A stretch of DNA of 64,000 nt, from NCBI GenBank assembly GCA_023659865.1, contig JAGXON010000002.1, forward strand, positions 39,619-103,618, in the 5' to 3' direction. Positions 39,535-47,640 of the stretch are shown here, piece by piece. The position numbers and the translations under genes are program-made. The DNA comes from Candidatus Diapherotrites archaeon LH_S9. Its GTDB lineage: Archaea > B1Sed10-29 > WALL01 > JAGXON01. Positions within the stretch are counted from its first letter, which is position 1. Each line of letters opens with the position of its first letter. The notes beneath the pieces were generated by a model. The model saw nothing but the letters and a program-made list of their open reading frames with translations. It made no database searches and had not been told where the DNA came from.

Positions 39535-39896
39535 TGGATTTATTTACCACGATGCTGCTGCTGATCGTTATTGGAATAGGTTTATCCAGAGAAATAACTT
39601 GGCTGGCGATAGTAGGAGTTATTGTTTTGATTGGATACGTTTACGCTAGTAAGCCACAAAAAGAACCTGCTCCAGCAGGCGGAAGCGGGCCAAAAGTCAA
39701 GCCAATCGTGGTAAAAAGACGATACAAGCAAGACTCGATTTACCCTTCAAAGATGAGGATTGGAGTGAACCCAAGCTGGGGTGGATTCGGATCCAGAAGA
39801 GGACCGATGCTTAAAATGGGTACTCTTGCAAGAATGATTCTCGGATCACTTGGAATCGGGGAAATAGGAAGAAGAAAAGATAAAGACGAGGACTGA
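39534..39896 (+). CDS. Two-TM hairpin protein with IYP/NPxW tail, member 1
   Basis: A 120-aa protein. Two helices (MLLLIVIGIGLSREITW and LAIVGVIVLIGYVY) form a tight hairpin. A Pro/Ala linker follows, and a basic soluble tail contains PIVVK, SIYPSKMRIGVNPSWGG and a short amphipathic end (TLARMILGSLGIG). The pattern P-I-V-V / I-Y-P / M-R-I-x-x-N-P-x-W recurs in degenerate form in the next three genes, so these are tandem paralogs. With a hairpin and a tail on one side, the tail is probably cytoplasmic by the positive-inside rule. Function unknown; perhaps a partner of the giant proteins or of the pilus platform. Confidence 0.65.
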   Translation: MDLFTTMLLLIVIGIGLSREITWLAIVGVIVLIGYVYASKPQKEPAPAGGSGPKVKPIVVKRRYKQDSIYPSKMRIGVNPSWGGFGSRRGPMLKMGTLARMILGSLGIGEIGRRKDKDED

Positions 39897-39902
39897 TAAG
39901 TA

Positions 39903-40265
39903 ATGGAAGCAAAAGCCGTTTTACTGATGGTCATCGTGATCCTGATAGCACTTCACTTGAACATGCACTGGCTAGCGCTGTTGTTAGGCGTGGTCAGTTT
40001 CTTTATGGCTATCTCAATGATATCCACGCAAAAAAAAGAGGAAAAAGAAGCCGCTCCCGCAGGAGAAGAAGAAGAGCAGGTGCTAACTCCAGTCGTGGTC
40101 CAAGACGTTGGAGAACCTCCAGATCTTTATCCTCCAAGCTTCAAACTCAAGGTTTCAGACCAGTACAAAGGAAAAGCATGGTTTGAAATAGCTGTTGGAA
40201 CCTTTGCAAATATCGTAGGATTCATGAAACACATATTCACAGGGAAACCACCAAAAAGTGATTAA
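39903..40265 (+). CDS. Two-TM hairpin protein with LYP tail, member 2
   Basis: A 120-aa paralog. The helices AVLLMVIVILIALHLNMHW and LALLLGVVSFFMAISMI are followed by a Lys/Glu/Ala-Pro linker and a tail with TPVVVQ, DLYPPSFKLKV and an amphipathic end (WFEIAVGTFANIVGFMKHIF). The HLNMHWLA junction corresponds to SREITWLA in member 1. It lies six bases after member 1 and three bases before member 3, in one transcription unit. No known domain recognised. Confidence 0.65.
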   Translation: MEAKAVLLMVIVILIALHLNMHWLALLLGVVSFFMAISMISTQKKEEKEAAPAGEEEEQVLTPVVVQDVGEPPDLYPPSFKLKVSDQYKGKAWFEIAVGTFANIVGFMKHIFTGKPPKSD

Positions 40266-40268
40266 AAA

Positions 40269-40655
40269 ATGAATTTAAACGAACTCATATTACTGGTTGG
40301 CGTGAGCGCAATCTGCTACTACACCGGATACACATTCATAGCCATGGGAGTAATCGGGATCACAGTGCTATCCGTTCTTTTCGACGCAGCCTTTGCAAAA
40401 CAAACTACAGAAAAAACGGCTTCAGCAGGAGGCGTCACAGTAAAAGGAGCTCGAACAGAAGAACCAATAGTCATAGAAACAAAGAAAAACGCTCCGTTCA
40501 AAGTCCAAGAAGACATGAGAATAAAAATGAACCCTGAATGGCAGAGTAGAGCCTGGCCTGAAGCAGGCATGAGAAACATGTACGAAAGAGGAGTATCTGG
40601 AATGGGAATTTTTGCGGGCATGCTCGACAAAATATTCCGAGGTAAAGGGCGATAA
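40269..40655 (+). CDS. Two-TM hairpin protein with NPEW tail, member 3
   Basis: A 128-aa paralog. The helices (LILLVGVSAICYYTGY, FIAMGVIGITVLSVLF) precede a Thr/Ala-rich linker and a tail with EEPIVIE, EDMRIKMNPEWQ and a C-terminal amphipathic region (SGMGIFAGMLDKIFRGKG). The MRIxxNPxW match to member 1 is the clearest link in the group. GTGATT a few bases before the ATG is the ribosome binding site. Function unknown. Confidence 0.65.
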   Translation: MNLNELILLVGVSAICYYTGYTFIAMGVIGITVLSVLFDAAFAKQTTEKTASAGGVTVKGARTEEPIVIETKKNAPFKVQEDMRIKMNPEWQSRAWPEAGMRNMYERGVSGMGIFAGMLDKIFRGKGR

Positions 40656-40656
40656 A

Positions 40657-41148
40657 ATGCTTGAGTGGCTGATAAGCTTTTTTTTGATCGGAACAGGACT
40701 GTGGAACAGTTCTCTCGGACTGCTAGCTCTAGGTTCAGGTCTTTTCCTGTTTCTCGTGATAGCTCAGTTCATAGGTTCCAGCACACAAGAGGAAACAGTT
40801 TCAAAAAAGGAAACAACAAAGAAAAAAAAGAAGTACAAGCTGATTCAAGCTCCTTCAGGAGCATGGGAGAGCGATGAAATCTATCCACACATGATGAGTC
40901 CTCCGTGGTCAGCTGCTACAGGAGGAAAAGGCATCCCCAATATTGATCCATTAGAAAAATCCGTGAAAGAGTTTGATGACGAAACAGTCTCAGGAACAAT
41001 CCGACAGTTCCTCCCGTTCCCAGAATACGGTGGGCCTCCCGCAGGAAAAAAAGTTGTTCCAGGTTTCCCAAGACCTGTTAACAGGGTTCTTGCCGGCCTC
41101 CCAATAAGTTTAAGTAAGTTCCTTGGCTATAAAAAAAAAGGTGATTAA
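40657..41148 (+). CDS. Two-TM hairpin protein with longer IYP/PPW tail, member 4
   Basis: A 163-aa protein starting MLEWLISFFLIGTGLW; an upstream in-frame start at 40612 would overlap member 3 and is rejected because GGGCGAT sits correctly before 40657. After the hairpin comes a Lys-rich linker and a tail with IQAPSG, DEIYPHMMSPPWSA and a Pro/Gly-rich end (PEYGGPPAGKKVVPG, VLAGLPISLSKFLG). It keeps the IYP and PxW elements but is more diverged and longer than members 1-3. Same transcription unit. Confidence 0.6.
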   Translation: MLEWLISFFLIGTGLWNSSLGLLALGSGLFLFLVIAQFIGSSTQEETVSKKETTKKKKKYKLIQAPSGAWESDEIYPHMMSPPWSAATGGKGIPNIDPLEKSVKEFDDETVSGTIRQFLPFPEYGGPPAGKKVVPGFPRPVNRVLAGLPISLSKFLGYKKKGD

Positions 41149-41772
41149 ATGAAAAAACTTGTTATCTTCATACTGTTGCTTGGAATGCTTGTTCCCGCAC
41201 TCGGTTTCACTAAAAAAGATTGCGAGCAATTCTCAGACCACTTGATCTGCCCAACTCCAGCTTCATTCACAAACCAGGAACTGGTCTTCAAATCCGACGC
41301 AGAATGCTACTACGAGTTAGACGAATTCAACCAAGTTTCCTTAACCGCTTGCATGGCTAACGCTAGTACTGGCTCTGAACTCAGTTTAAAGAACTGTAGT
41401 ATTTACATGCATTTCAACGAAACCAATCTAGATTATTTGAACGTGGACTACGAGCATAACTGCAGGGAAAAAAGCTTGAGCAAAGGAGTCGATATTGCTT
41501 TCATTGGGTTGGAAGAAGTTTTTGATGATTGCGTAACCGTTGATGAAGGAAATTTCTCTAGAATAGAGGAGTGCGAAGTAGAGGGAGAGACATGGATTGC
41601 TAACGGCACCATAAAAAACCTGAACAATACTTGGACCGTGAACGTGGCTGGAGGAAAAGAAAGAAAAGAAGCAGGCCCGGAAGATCTCTGGATTTACGGA
41701 GTTATCGCGCTTGCAGTTATCGTACTTGTTTATGTTTGGAAAAAAGAGTCAGGCTCGGAAGAAAAGTATTAG
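41149..41772 (+). CDS. Secreted, C-terminally anchored Cys-containing protein
   Basis: A 207-aa type I membrane protein. A classical signal peptide (MKKLVIFILLLGMLVPALGF) is followed by about 150 extracytoplasmic residues with eight or more cysteines and several N-x-S/T sites, then a C-terminal TM helix (IYGVIALAVIVLVYVW) with a short KKESG tail. Among the genes here its C-terminus is the closest in shape to an archaeosortase substrate (motif, TM, basic end), though no named CTERM motif is present before the helix. GGTGATT precedes the ATG. It overlaps the convergent coiled-coil gene by four bases. No family recognised. Confidence 0.65.
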   Translation: MKKLVIFILLLGMLVPALGFTKKDCEQFSDHLICPTPASFTNQELVFKSDAECYYELDEFNQVSLTACMANASTGSELSLKNCSIYMHFNETNLDYLNVDYEHNCREKSLSKGVDIAFIGLEEVFDDCVTVDEGNFSRIEECEVEGETWIANGTIKNLNNTWTVNVAGGKERKEAGPEDLWIYGVIALAVIVLVYVWKKESGSEEKY

Positions 41773-42221
41773 CTCCCGTACTTTGAAAGCATTTTCTTGT
41801 TTATGTCTAATAGGTTCTCGTTAAGTCGTTTTATTGCTGAAAGCAACGGCTTCATCTCATCCATCTCGTCCTTTACTTCATCAAGCTGCTTCTGCATTTC
41901 CTTGATTTCTTCAACGCTATCCTTTAACTCGCCGTGCTTTTCATGAAGTTCTGAAACGTTTGAGTGAAGCCTTTCAAAGTCCTCGTCATGCTTTTCCAGT
42001 TTCTCGTTGGTTTCATCCATCTTCTGCAGTTTCTCCGAGACTTTCTTGGTTTCTTCGTGAACGTCTTTGACTCCGACTTCTACTTCGCTCATGATCTCGT
42101 CAATATTATCGTCTGAAACTCCCATCTGCTCAAGGTTCTGCTTGATTTCTTTAGCGCTCATTCCTTGAGAACTCATGTTTTTTACTATTCTCTTCAATTT
42201 CTTTGTTCTTTCGTCATCCAT
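41769..42221 (-). CDS. Coiled-coil protein with N-terminal helical motif
   Basis: A 150-aa, highly charged protein. Residues 1-45 form a short helical module (KRIVKNMSSQGMSAKEIKQN, then LEQMGVSDDNIDEIM) of the kind found at the start of many archaeal coiled-coil proteins; the 90-aa protein at 52923 begins with a similar one. Residues 55-140 show heptad spacing (VSEKLQKMDETNEKLEKHDE and onward) and should form a long coiled coil. No TM segment. Divergent from the HerA-like gene, with 65 bases between starts. It could be a structural partner; archaellum FlaC-like proteins have a similar look, but I cannot assign it to them. Confidence 0.6.
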   Translation of the reverse strand: MDDERTKKLKRIVKNMSSQGMSAKEIKQNLEQMGVSDDNIDEIMSEVEVGVKDVHEETKKVSEKLQKMDETNEKLEKHDEDFERLHSNVSELHEKHGELKDSVEEIKEMQKQLDEVKDEMDEMKPLLSAIKRLNENLLDINKKMLSKYGS

Positions 42222-42286
42222 AAATACCCTGTAATTTTAAATTAACACGAAGGTTAAAAAACTATTGTTACATTCATTGTGATTGG

Positions 42287-43744
42287 ATGACTGAATTACA
42301 ACTCCCTTACGGGCCTTGGAAAAGAATGCTTTCCGGCAGCTGGAGCGGAAGCGAGATAGTTTACTACGAGAACCCGAACAGACAGCTACTTATCTTCATA
42401 CTGGATAAAAAAGGAGATGAAATAGTTGGAACAACCCTGATGATGTCCCAAATCTATGCTTCGGATCAAGATCCGTCTAAATTAGTTGATAGCGTGGAAG
42501 GAAACCTTTTAGCCATCCAGAAAAGAACTGGAGCATTCAAAGGAGATTACGTTATAATAACCACCACGCCCACCTACGTGGAGTTCCAGCCAAACAAAAT
42601 CATCTCTGGAACAGAAGATCTTCATTCAGCTCTCGAAGAAACCTCGAAAAAACTCATAAACAACTCACGAAAGTATTCAGTAGAATTAACGGACCTTGAG
42701 TACGCCGACGAAGAAACAGCGCAAAGGTTCTTCGGAGAACCATTAGCCTTACCAAGCATGATCATCAGAAAAGCTCAAGGCAAAATGATCAGCTCCAAGA
42801 AAACCGAGAAAATCCACTTAGGAAAGAAAAAAAACGGAGAAAAAGCCCAGGAAAGAACAGAGTCATTCAGACTAACCATAGTGACGGGAGACAAAGAAGA
42901 AAGAAGACACGCAGCGCACCTCGTTCTCGAAGGAAGCGTGCTTAACGGCGTTCCAACAATAATATTCAACGAAGAAGACAAGTACAGCCGCCTGGAAAAC
43001 CCAAACACTAACACCAGCAGATTCAAAAAATTCAACATGAAAGCCGAGCCAATCGGGCTCCCAATAAAAAAGTTCGAGCCAGGAGAAAACGTTTTCATTG
43101 AACCAAGCCTCCTGACAAAAAAAGCTTTCTCAGAAATAGCTGGAATCAGAACCAACTCAAAAACTGCAAAAGTTATTTCAGAAGTACTGGACAAGAACCC
43201 TGACAACTTCAAAGAAATGAAAAAAGAACTGGACAAACTAGACAGCGAGAAAAAAAGGTTTCACGCAAAAAGAGCTCAAAGAATCATTTCAGTAATCGAA
43301 AACCAGGCACCAGAAGTCAGCGAAGGAAAAAACGATCCAGAAGACTTCATCGCCCCATGGCTCAGAAAAATGGGAAGAACCGCAATGATACAACTAAATG
43401 AGCTGGACGAAGGAATAAAAAAAGGCCTGGTATACTGCGTGATAAAATCAATTCAACAACACTTCAAAAAAGAAGGAACCAAAGACCTCAAGGCCGAAAT
43501 ACTGTTCGAAAGATTCTATCAAGGAAAAGGAATCAACGAAGAAATAAACAAGTTGATAAAAAAGAACCAGGAATGGGGAATAGGAGCATGCATTACCGCA
43601 GAATCCGAGATAGACTTAGACAAAGAACTTATGGCGAACGCTTCAATAGAAATCAGTACCGAGGGACAAAGAAAAGCTACTGTAAAAGAAAGTACGAAAA
43701 AACCTTACCAGATGGTCTTAAGGCCTTCACTCAGTTCCCTCTAA
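42287..43744 (+). CDS. HerA/VirB4-like protein with degenerate nucleotide-binding motifs
   Basis: A 485-aa protein. From about residue 194 the sequence FRLTIVTGDKEERRHAAHLV, then GVPTIIFNEEDKYSRL follows the layout of HerA/DUF87 ATPases (P-loop strand, then PxIIxDxxxEYSxL). The GxxxxGK(S/T) P-loop has been replaced by TGDKEERRHA. The C-terminal half keeps the fold order: TAMIQLNELDEGIKKGLVYC, an EILFERFYQ where Walker B should be, then EWGIGACITAESEIDLDKEL like the HerA sensor region. Both Walker motifs look lost, so it is probably non-hydrolysing. About 190 N-terminal residues are unassigned. It sits between two coiled-coil genes just after the surface cluster. Family assignment is by pattern only. 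Confidence 0.55.
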   Translation: MTELQLPYGPWKRMLSGSWSGSEIVYYENPNRQLLIFILDKKGDEIVGTTLMMSQIYASDQDPSKLVDSVEGNLLAIQKRTGAFKGDYVIITTTPTYVEFQPNKIISGTEDLHSALEETSKKLINNSRKYSVELTDLEYADEETAQRFFGEPLALPSMIIRKAQGKMISSKKTEKIHLGKKKNGEKAQERTESFRLTIVTGDKEERRHAAHLVLEGSVLNGVPTIIFNEEDKYSRLENPNTNTSRFKKFNMKAEPIGLPIKKFEPGENVFIEPSLLTKKAFSEIAGIRTNSKTAKVISEVLDKNPDNFKEMKKELDKLDSEKKRFHAKRAQRIISVIENQAPEVSEGKNDPEDFIAPWLRKMGRTAMIQLNELDEGIKKGLVYCVIKSIQQHFKKEGTKDLKAEILFERFYQGKGINEEINKLIKKNQEWGIGACITAESEIDLDKELMANASIEISTEGQRKATVKESTKKPYQMVLRPSLSSL

Positions 43745-44206
43745 ATTCTTTTTTATTCTCCTGTCCACGATGTCTTTAACCTGATCCATTGTAACGTACT
43801 CCATAGGGTTCACTGTATCCAGGATGTACTGAGCTTCAGACACAGAGGACTGAAGGTCTGAAACCTTTTTCTCAAGATCTTCGAGCTTTTCATTAATTCT
43901 TTTCATTTCCTTTGGAGAAACTTCTCCTCCTTCCGAAACACTTTCCTTGATTTCTTCCTTTATCTGATCAACATCTGCTTCAGAGACACCGCCTCCGCCC
44001 TTACTAACCTGGTCCTCAAGGTCCTCAAGGTTCTTCTTTTGACTTATAACTGTTTTACCAACTACTTTATTGTTCTTTTCAATATTCTTAAGCTTCTGAT
44101 TCATCAACTTTATTTTAGACTCTAGAGACTTGACTCTGTCAGGAATAGAAGCTGCTTTAGACTTATCTTTGTCTTCCTTTGATCTTCTGTGGTGTCTTCT
44201 TGCCAT
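43727..44206 (-). CDS. Coiled-coil protein
   Basis: About 159 aa from the ATG at 44206 (MARRHHRRSKEDK); a second in-frame ATG lies three codons upstream at 44215. A strongly basic N-terminus precedes two coiled-coil stretches (RVKSLESKIKLMNQKLKNIE and MKRINEKLEDLEKKVSDLQS) separated by a Gly-rich hinge (VSKGGGGVS). The end is conserved-looking (NPMEYVTMDQVKDIVDRRIK). No TM helix. Its 3' end overlaps the convergent HerA-like gene by 18 bases, and it is divergent from polB across a 45-base shared promoter with AATTTATAAGG. Function unknown. Confidence 0.6.
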   Translation of the reverse strand: MARRHHRRSKEDKDKSKAASIPDRVKSLESKIKLMNQKLKNIEKNNKVVGKTVISQKKNLEDLEDQVSKGGGGVSEADVDQIKEEIKESVSEGGEVSPKEMKRINEKLEDLEKKVSDLQSSVSEAQYILDTVNPMEYVTMDQVKDIVDRRIKKNLEGTE

Positions 44207-44251
44207 CTGAACCATAAAGATTAAAACATCTTCACCTTATAAATTTTTGTG

Positions 44252-46591
44252 ATGAATTCCTTTCAAGGAGTAATCCTGGACACAGACTATAATCCTAGTG
44301 AAGAAAAACCAGGAATAACTCTGTACTTCAAAAACCTGGATACAGGAGAAGAAAAAAAACTGGAAGAAAACAGCTTCAAATCCTACTTCTACGCTGTTCC
44401 TGAAGACAAAAAAGCTCTTGAAAAAGAGCTGGAAGGAAAAGCAGACCTGGAAGAAGAAACACTCCTTGATGGAAGAACAGAAAAAAAAGTCCTGAAAGTG
44501 ATCGTGGATCATCCGAAAAAAATCTCTGAACTGAAAGAAAAAGCAAGAGAACACGGAGAAACCTATGAAACCGGAATAAAGTTCACAAAACAGTTCCTGC
44601 TCGAAAAAGGCATCAAGCCAATGCAACCCAGAACCTACTTCCACAAAGGAAAAGAACTTAAAAAAATTGGAGAACCAATAGAACAAAAAAAATTTGACTT
44701 AACCAAAGTAGCTTTTGACATAGAAACCTACAACAAAAGAGGAATCTCGGACCCAGAAGAAGACAAAGTAATAGCAGCCTCTTACTACACAGAAAACAAT
44801 GGAAAAGTTATAACCTGCAAAAAAATCAACAAAGACTTCGTTAAAACCGTTAAAAACGAAGACAAGCTAATAGAAGAACTTGAAAAAGCCCTCAGGTCAA
44901 ATAACATCATCTACGGATACAACACAGACAACTTCGACTTCCCGTACCTCAAAAAAAGAAAACCAGACTCCGAACTCGCTAAATGGATAAAACTAAGAAG
45001 AACAAGAGACGGCTACAAGACCAAAGTCCCAGGAAAAGTACACCTAGACTGCTACACCGGAGCCACATTCCTAGAGACCATAGGCAGCCTTAACCTACCA
45101 AGATACACGCTGGAAAACGTTTACAAAGCATTCACAGGAAAAGAAAAACCAGAAATAGATATAAACAACTTATGGAAAAACTGGGACAAAGAAAAAGAAC
45201 TCGAAAAAATAGCTGAGTACTCGCTCTCTGACTCAGAAGCCTGCTACACCATAGGCGAAGAAATGATCGAACTATTCAAACAACTAAGTCAACTGCTCCC
45301 GCAAACCATGTTCGAAACCTCCAGATCCTCAGCAAGCAAAATGGTCGAAGAAATGCTTCAAGCAAAATCAAAACAAGAAGGATACCTCATCCCAAACAAG
45401 CCATCAAGCGAAGAAATCGGAATGAGAGCCAGGCAAACAATAAAAGGAGGATTCGTCAAAAACCCTGACCCCGGACTCCACGAAAACATCGTGGTCGCCG
45501 ACTTCAAATCACTGTACCCCACCCTCTCACTCTCGCACAACATAAGCCCTGAAACCCTGAACTGCAACTGCTGCAAAAACCCTCACAAATCACCAACAGG
45601 ACAAACATTCTGCAAAAAAGAAACAGGACTCATCCCAAGCACCCTGAAAACACTTCTAGACGAAAGACAAGAAATAAAAGAAAAAATGAAAGAACTAGAC
45701 CTAGAAACCGACGAATACCGACGCCTAAACGCAAGACAGACCGCACTAAAAATCATTGCAAACGCCTCATTCGGCTACATGGACTACATACGCGCCCGCT
45801 GGTACTGCAGAGAATGCGCTCAAGCCATAACAGCATGGGGAAGAAAATACGTAAAAGAAGCAATAAAAGAAGCAGAAAAAGAAGGCTTCGAAGTCATCTA
45901 CGGCGATACAGACTCAGTTATGCTAAAAAGAGATAGTAAAAGCAAGAAAGACGTAGAAAAATTCCTCAAGAAATACAACAGTAAGCTACCGGACCCAATG
46001 CAACTCGAACTAGAAGGATTCTTCCCAAGAGGCCTGTTCGTCACCAAAAAAGGAGGAGGAGCAGCCAAAAAAAGATACGCGTTGATCACAGAAGACGGCA
46101 AAATGGAAGTGAAAGGACTTGAAGTCGTCAGGAAAGACTGGGCGAACATAGCAAAAGAAACTCAGAGGAAAGCCCTGAAACAAGTTCTTGAAGGAAACGT
46201 GGAAAAAGCCAGGAAGACTGTGCAAGAAACCATCAAAAAACTCAGAGAAGGAAACGTGAAAAAAGAAGATCTCTTGATCTACACCCGAATGCAGAAAGCT
46301 CTTGACAGCTACGAAACCACTGGACCGCACGTTGAAGCAGCAAAAAAACTAGATCGAGCCGGGAAAAAAGTGAAGGCAGGCATGACCATCAGGTACATCG
46401 TGACAAAAGGCGGTGGGAGCATCTCGGAAAGAGCTTACCCTATGGAACTGATCAAGAACCGTAATCCGGACCCGCAGTACTACATAGATAACCAAGTTCT
46501 TCCTGCAGTCACGAACATACTTAAACAAGTAGGAATAAAAGAAAATGAGTTGAAGTACAAAGGAAAACAAAGCAAACTAGGTAGATGGTAA
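44252..46591 (+). CDS. polB: Family B DNA polymerase
   Basis: Replicative or repair DNA polymerase with 3'-5' proofreading, 779 aa. The exonuclease motifs are intact: FDIET (about residue 155), GYNTDNFDF and YSLSDSEA. Polymerase motif A is DFKSLYP (about 417), motif B KIIANASFGY (about 500) and motif C YGDTDS (about 549). A CNCCKN...C segment follows motif A, as in many archaeal enzymes. The frame can begin at GTG 44249 or the next codon, ATG 44252; an A/T-rich box near 44220 would give a leaderless transcript. No intein is inserted at motifs A or C, common intein sites in archaeal polB. Its stop codon overlaps or touches the map gene, implying co-expression. Confidence 0.95.
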   Translation: MNSFQGVILDTDYNPSEEKPGITLYFKNLDTGEEKKLEENSFKSYFYAVPEDKKALEKELEGKADLEEETLLDGRTEKKVLKVIVDHPKKISELKEKAREHGETYETGIKFTKQFLLEKGIKPMQPRTYFHKGKELKKIGEPIEQKKFDLTKVAFDIETYNKRGISDPEEDKVIAASYYTENNGKVITCKKINKDFVKTVKNEDKLIEELEKALRSNNIIYGYNTDNFDFPYLKKRKPDSELAKWIKLRRTRDGYKTKVPGKVHLDCYTGATFLETIGSLNLPRYTLENVYKAFTGKEKPEIDINNLWKNWDKEKELEKIAEYSLSDSEACYTIGEEMIELFKQLSQLLPQTMFETSRSSASKMVEEMLQAKSKQEGYLIPNKPSSEEIGMRARQTIKGGFVKNPDPGLHENIVVADFKSLYPTLSLSHNISPETLNCNCCKNPHKSPTGQTFCKKETGLIPSTLKTLLDERQEIKEKMKELDLETDEYRRLNARQTALKIIANASFGYMDYIRARWYCRECAQAITAWGRKYVKEAIKEAEKEGFEVIYGDTDSVMLKRDSKSKKDVEKFLKKYNSKLPDPMQLELEGFFPRGLFVTKKGGGAAKKRYALITEDGKMEVKGLEVVRKDWANIAKETQRKALKQVLEGNVEKARKTVQETIKKLREGNVKKEDLLIYTRMQKALDSYETTGPHVEAAKKLDRAGKKVKAGMTIRYIVTKGGGSISERAYPMELIKNRNPDPQYYIDNQVLPAVTNILKQVGIKENELKYKGKQSKLGRW

Positions 46592-46593
46592 GA

Positions 46594-47475
46594 ATGGACG
46601 AAGAAGAAAAACAAAAATGGTTGGAAGCAGGAAAAATAACCAGGAAAGCTCTCGAGCACGGAAAGAAGAAGATATCGCCCGACAAAACACTCCTGGAAGT
46701 AGCCGAAGCAGTTGAAAACAAGATAAATGAACAAGGAGCAGAAACAGCTTTCCCAGTCAACCTATCTCTTAACGAAGAAGCAGCGCACTACACGCCAGAA
46801 GCAGAAGACGATAAAAAATTCGGAGAAAGCATCGTAAAACTCGACGTAGGCGCTCAAGTAGATGGATACATCGGAGACTGCGCAAGAACCATCGACTTAA
46901 CAAACGAAAACAAGGAACTAGTTAAAGCATCTGAAGAAGCACTCGAAAACGCCATAGAAATGGTTGAACCAGGAGCAAAAACCCGGGAAATCGGAGCAAA
47001 GATTGAAGAAACAATAGAATCGCACGGATTCAAACCAATAAAAAACCTTTCAGGACACGTCATGGTGCAAGGAATAGTCCACACCGGACTAACAATCCCA
47101 AACTACAATACAGCTGGATTCGAACTACAGGAAGACATGGTCATAGCCATAGAACCTTTCGCCACTAAAGGACGAGGAAAAGTAAGTTCAGGAAGCAAAA
47201 CCCTCATATTCGGTTTAAAGGAAGAAAAACCCGTAAGAAACCAGCACGCAAGAAAAATACTTGAACTCGCAAAAAACTACGAAGAGTATCCTTTTGCAGA
47301 AAGATGGTTAACCAAGGCAGCAAAAGGCTTCAAACTAAAAGCAGGACTGAAAGAACTAGTCCAAAAAGAAGTTTTCACAACCTACCCCGTTCTAAAAGCC
47401 AAAGACCTCGTCTCTCAAACAGAAAACACCGTAATCGTAACAGAAGACGGCTGCGAAATAACCACAAAACTCTGA
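46594..47475 (+). CDS. map: Methionine aminopeptidase, type II
   Basis: Removes the initiator methionine from nascent proteins in the cytosol. The five metal ligands of the pita-bread fold are present in order: two Asp in LDVGAQVDGYIGDCA, His in LSGHVM, Glu in AIEPFATKG and Glu in VTEDGCEI. The insert of helices between the third and fourth parts (EEYPFAERWLTKAAKGF) marks the archaeal/eukaryotic type II form, and about 293 aa is normal. I prefer the ATG at 46594 (MDEEEKQKWLEAG), which leaves a GGTAA before it; an ATG at 46585 overlapping the polB stop is possible. Cotranscribed with polB. Confidence 0.92.
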   Translation: MDEEEKQKWLEAGKITRKALEHGKKKISPDKTLLEVAEAVENKINEQGAETAFPVNLSLNEEAAHYTPEAEDDKKFGESIVKLDVGAQVDGYIGDCARTIDLTNENKELVKASEEALENAIEMVEPGAKTREIGAKIEETIESHGFKPIKNLSGHVMVQGIVHTGLTIPNYNTAGFELQEDMVIAIEPFATKGRGKVSSGSKTLIFGLKEEKPVRNQHARKILELAKNYEEYPFAERWLTKAAKGFKLKAGLKELVQKEVFTTYPVLKAKDLVSQTENTVIVTEDGCEITTKL

Positions 47476-47511
47476 ACTGCATTCAGAAGACCTTCAAAAA
47501 AATTTGAGAGC

Positions 47512-47600
47512 GGGCCCGGCGAGAACTCCAATCCATTTTTTTGAACTCGCGATCTACTGCTCCGAAGGCAGTCGCCTTATCCGAACTAGGCTACGGGCCC
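47512..47600 (-). tRNA. tRNA-Arg(UCG) with a 15-nt insertion in the T-loop
   Basis: Acceptor GGGCCCG pairs with CGGGCCC, D-stem GCCT with AGGC, and anticodon stem ACTGC with GCAGT around loop CTTCGGA (anticodon TCG). The T-stem GCGAG/CTCGC is intact, but its loop is 22 bases instead of 7. Removing 47525-47539 restores TTCAAAT, so an intron after T-loop position 59 is the simplest reading. CCA is not encoded. Confidence 0.88.
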
Positions 47601-47640
47601 TTGATAACATTTATTACTCGTGAAGGTATTTATTTATTTT

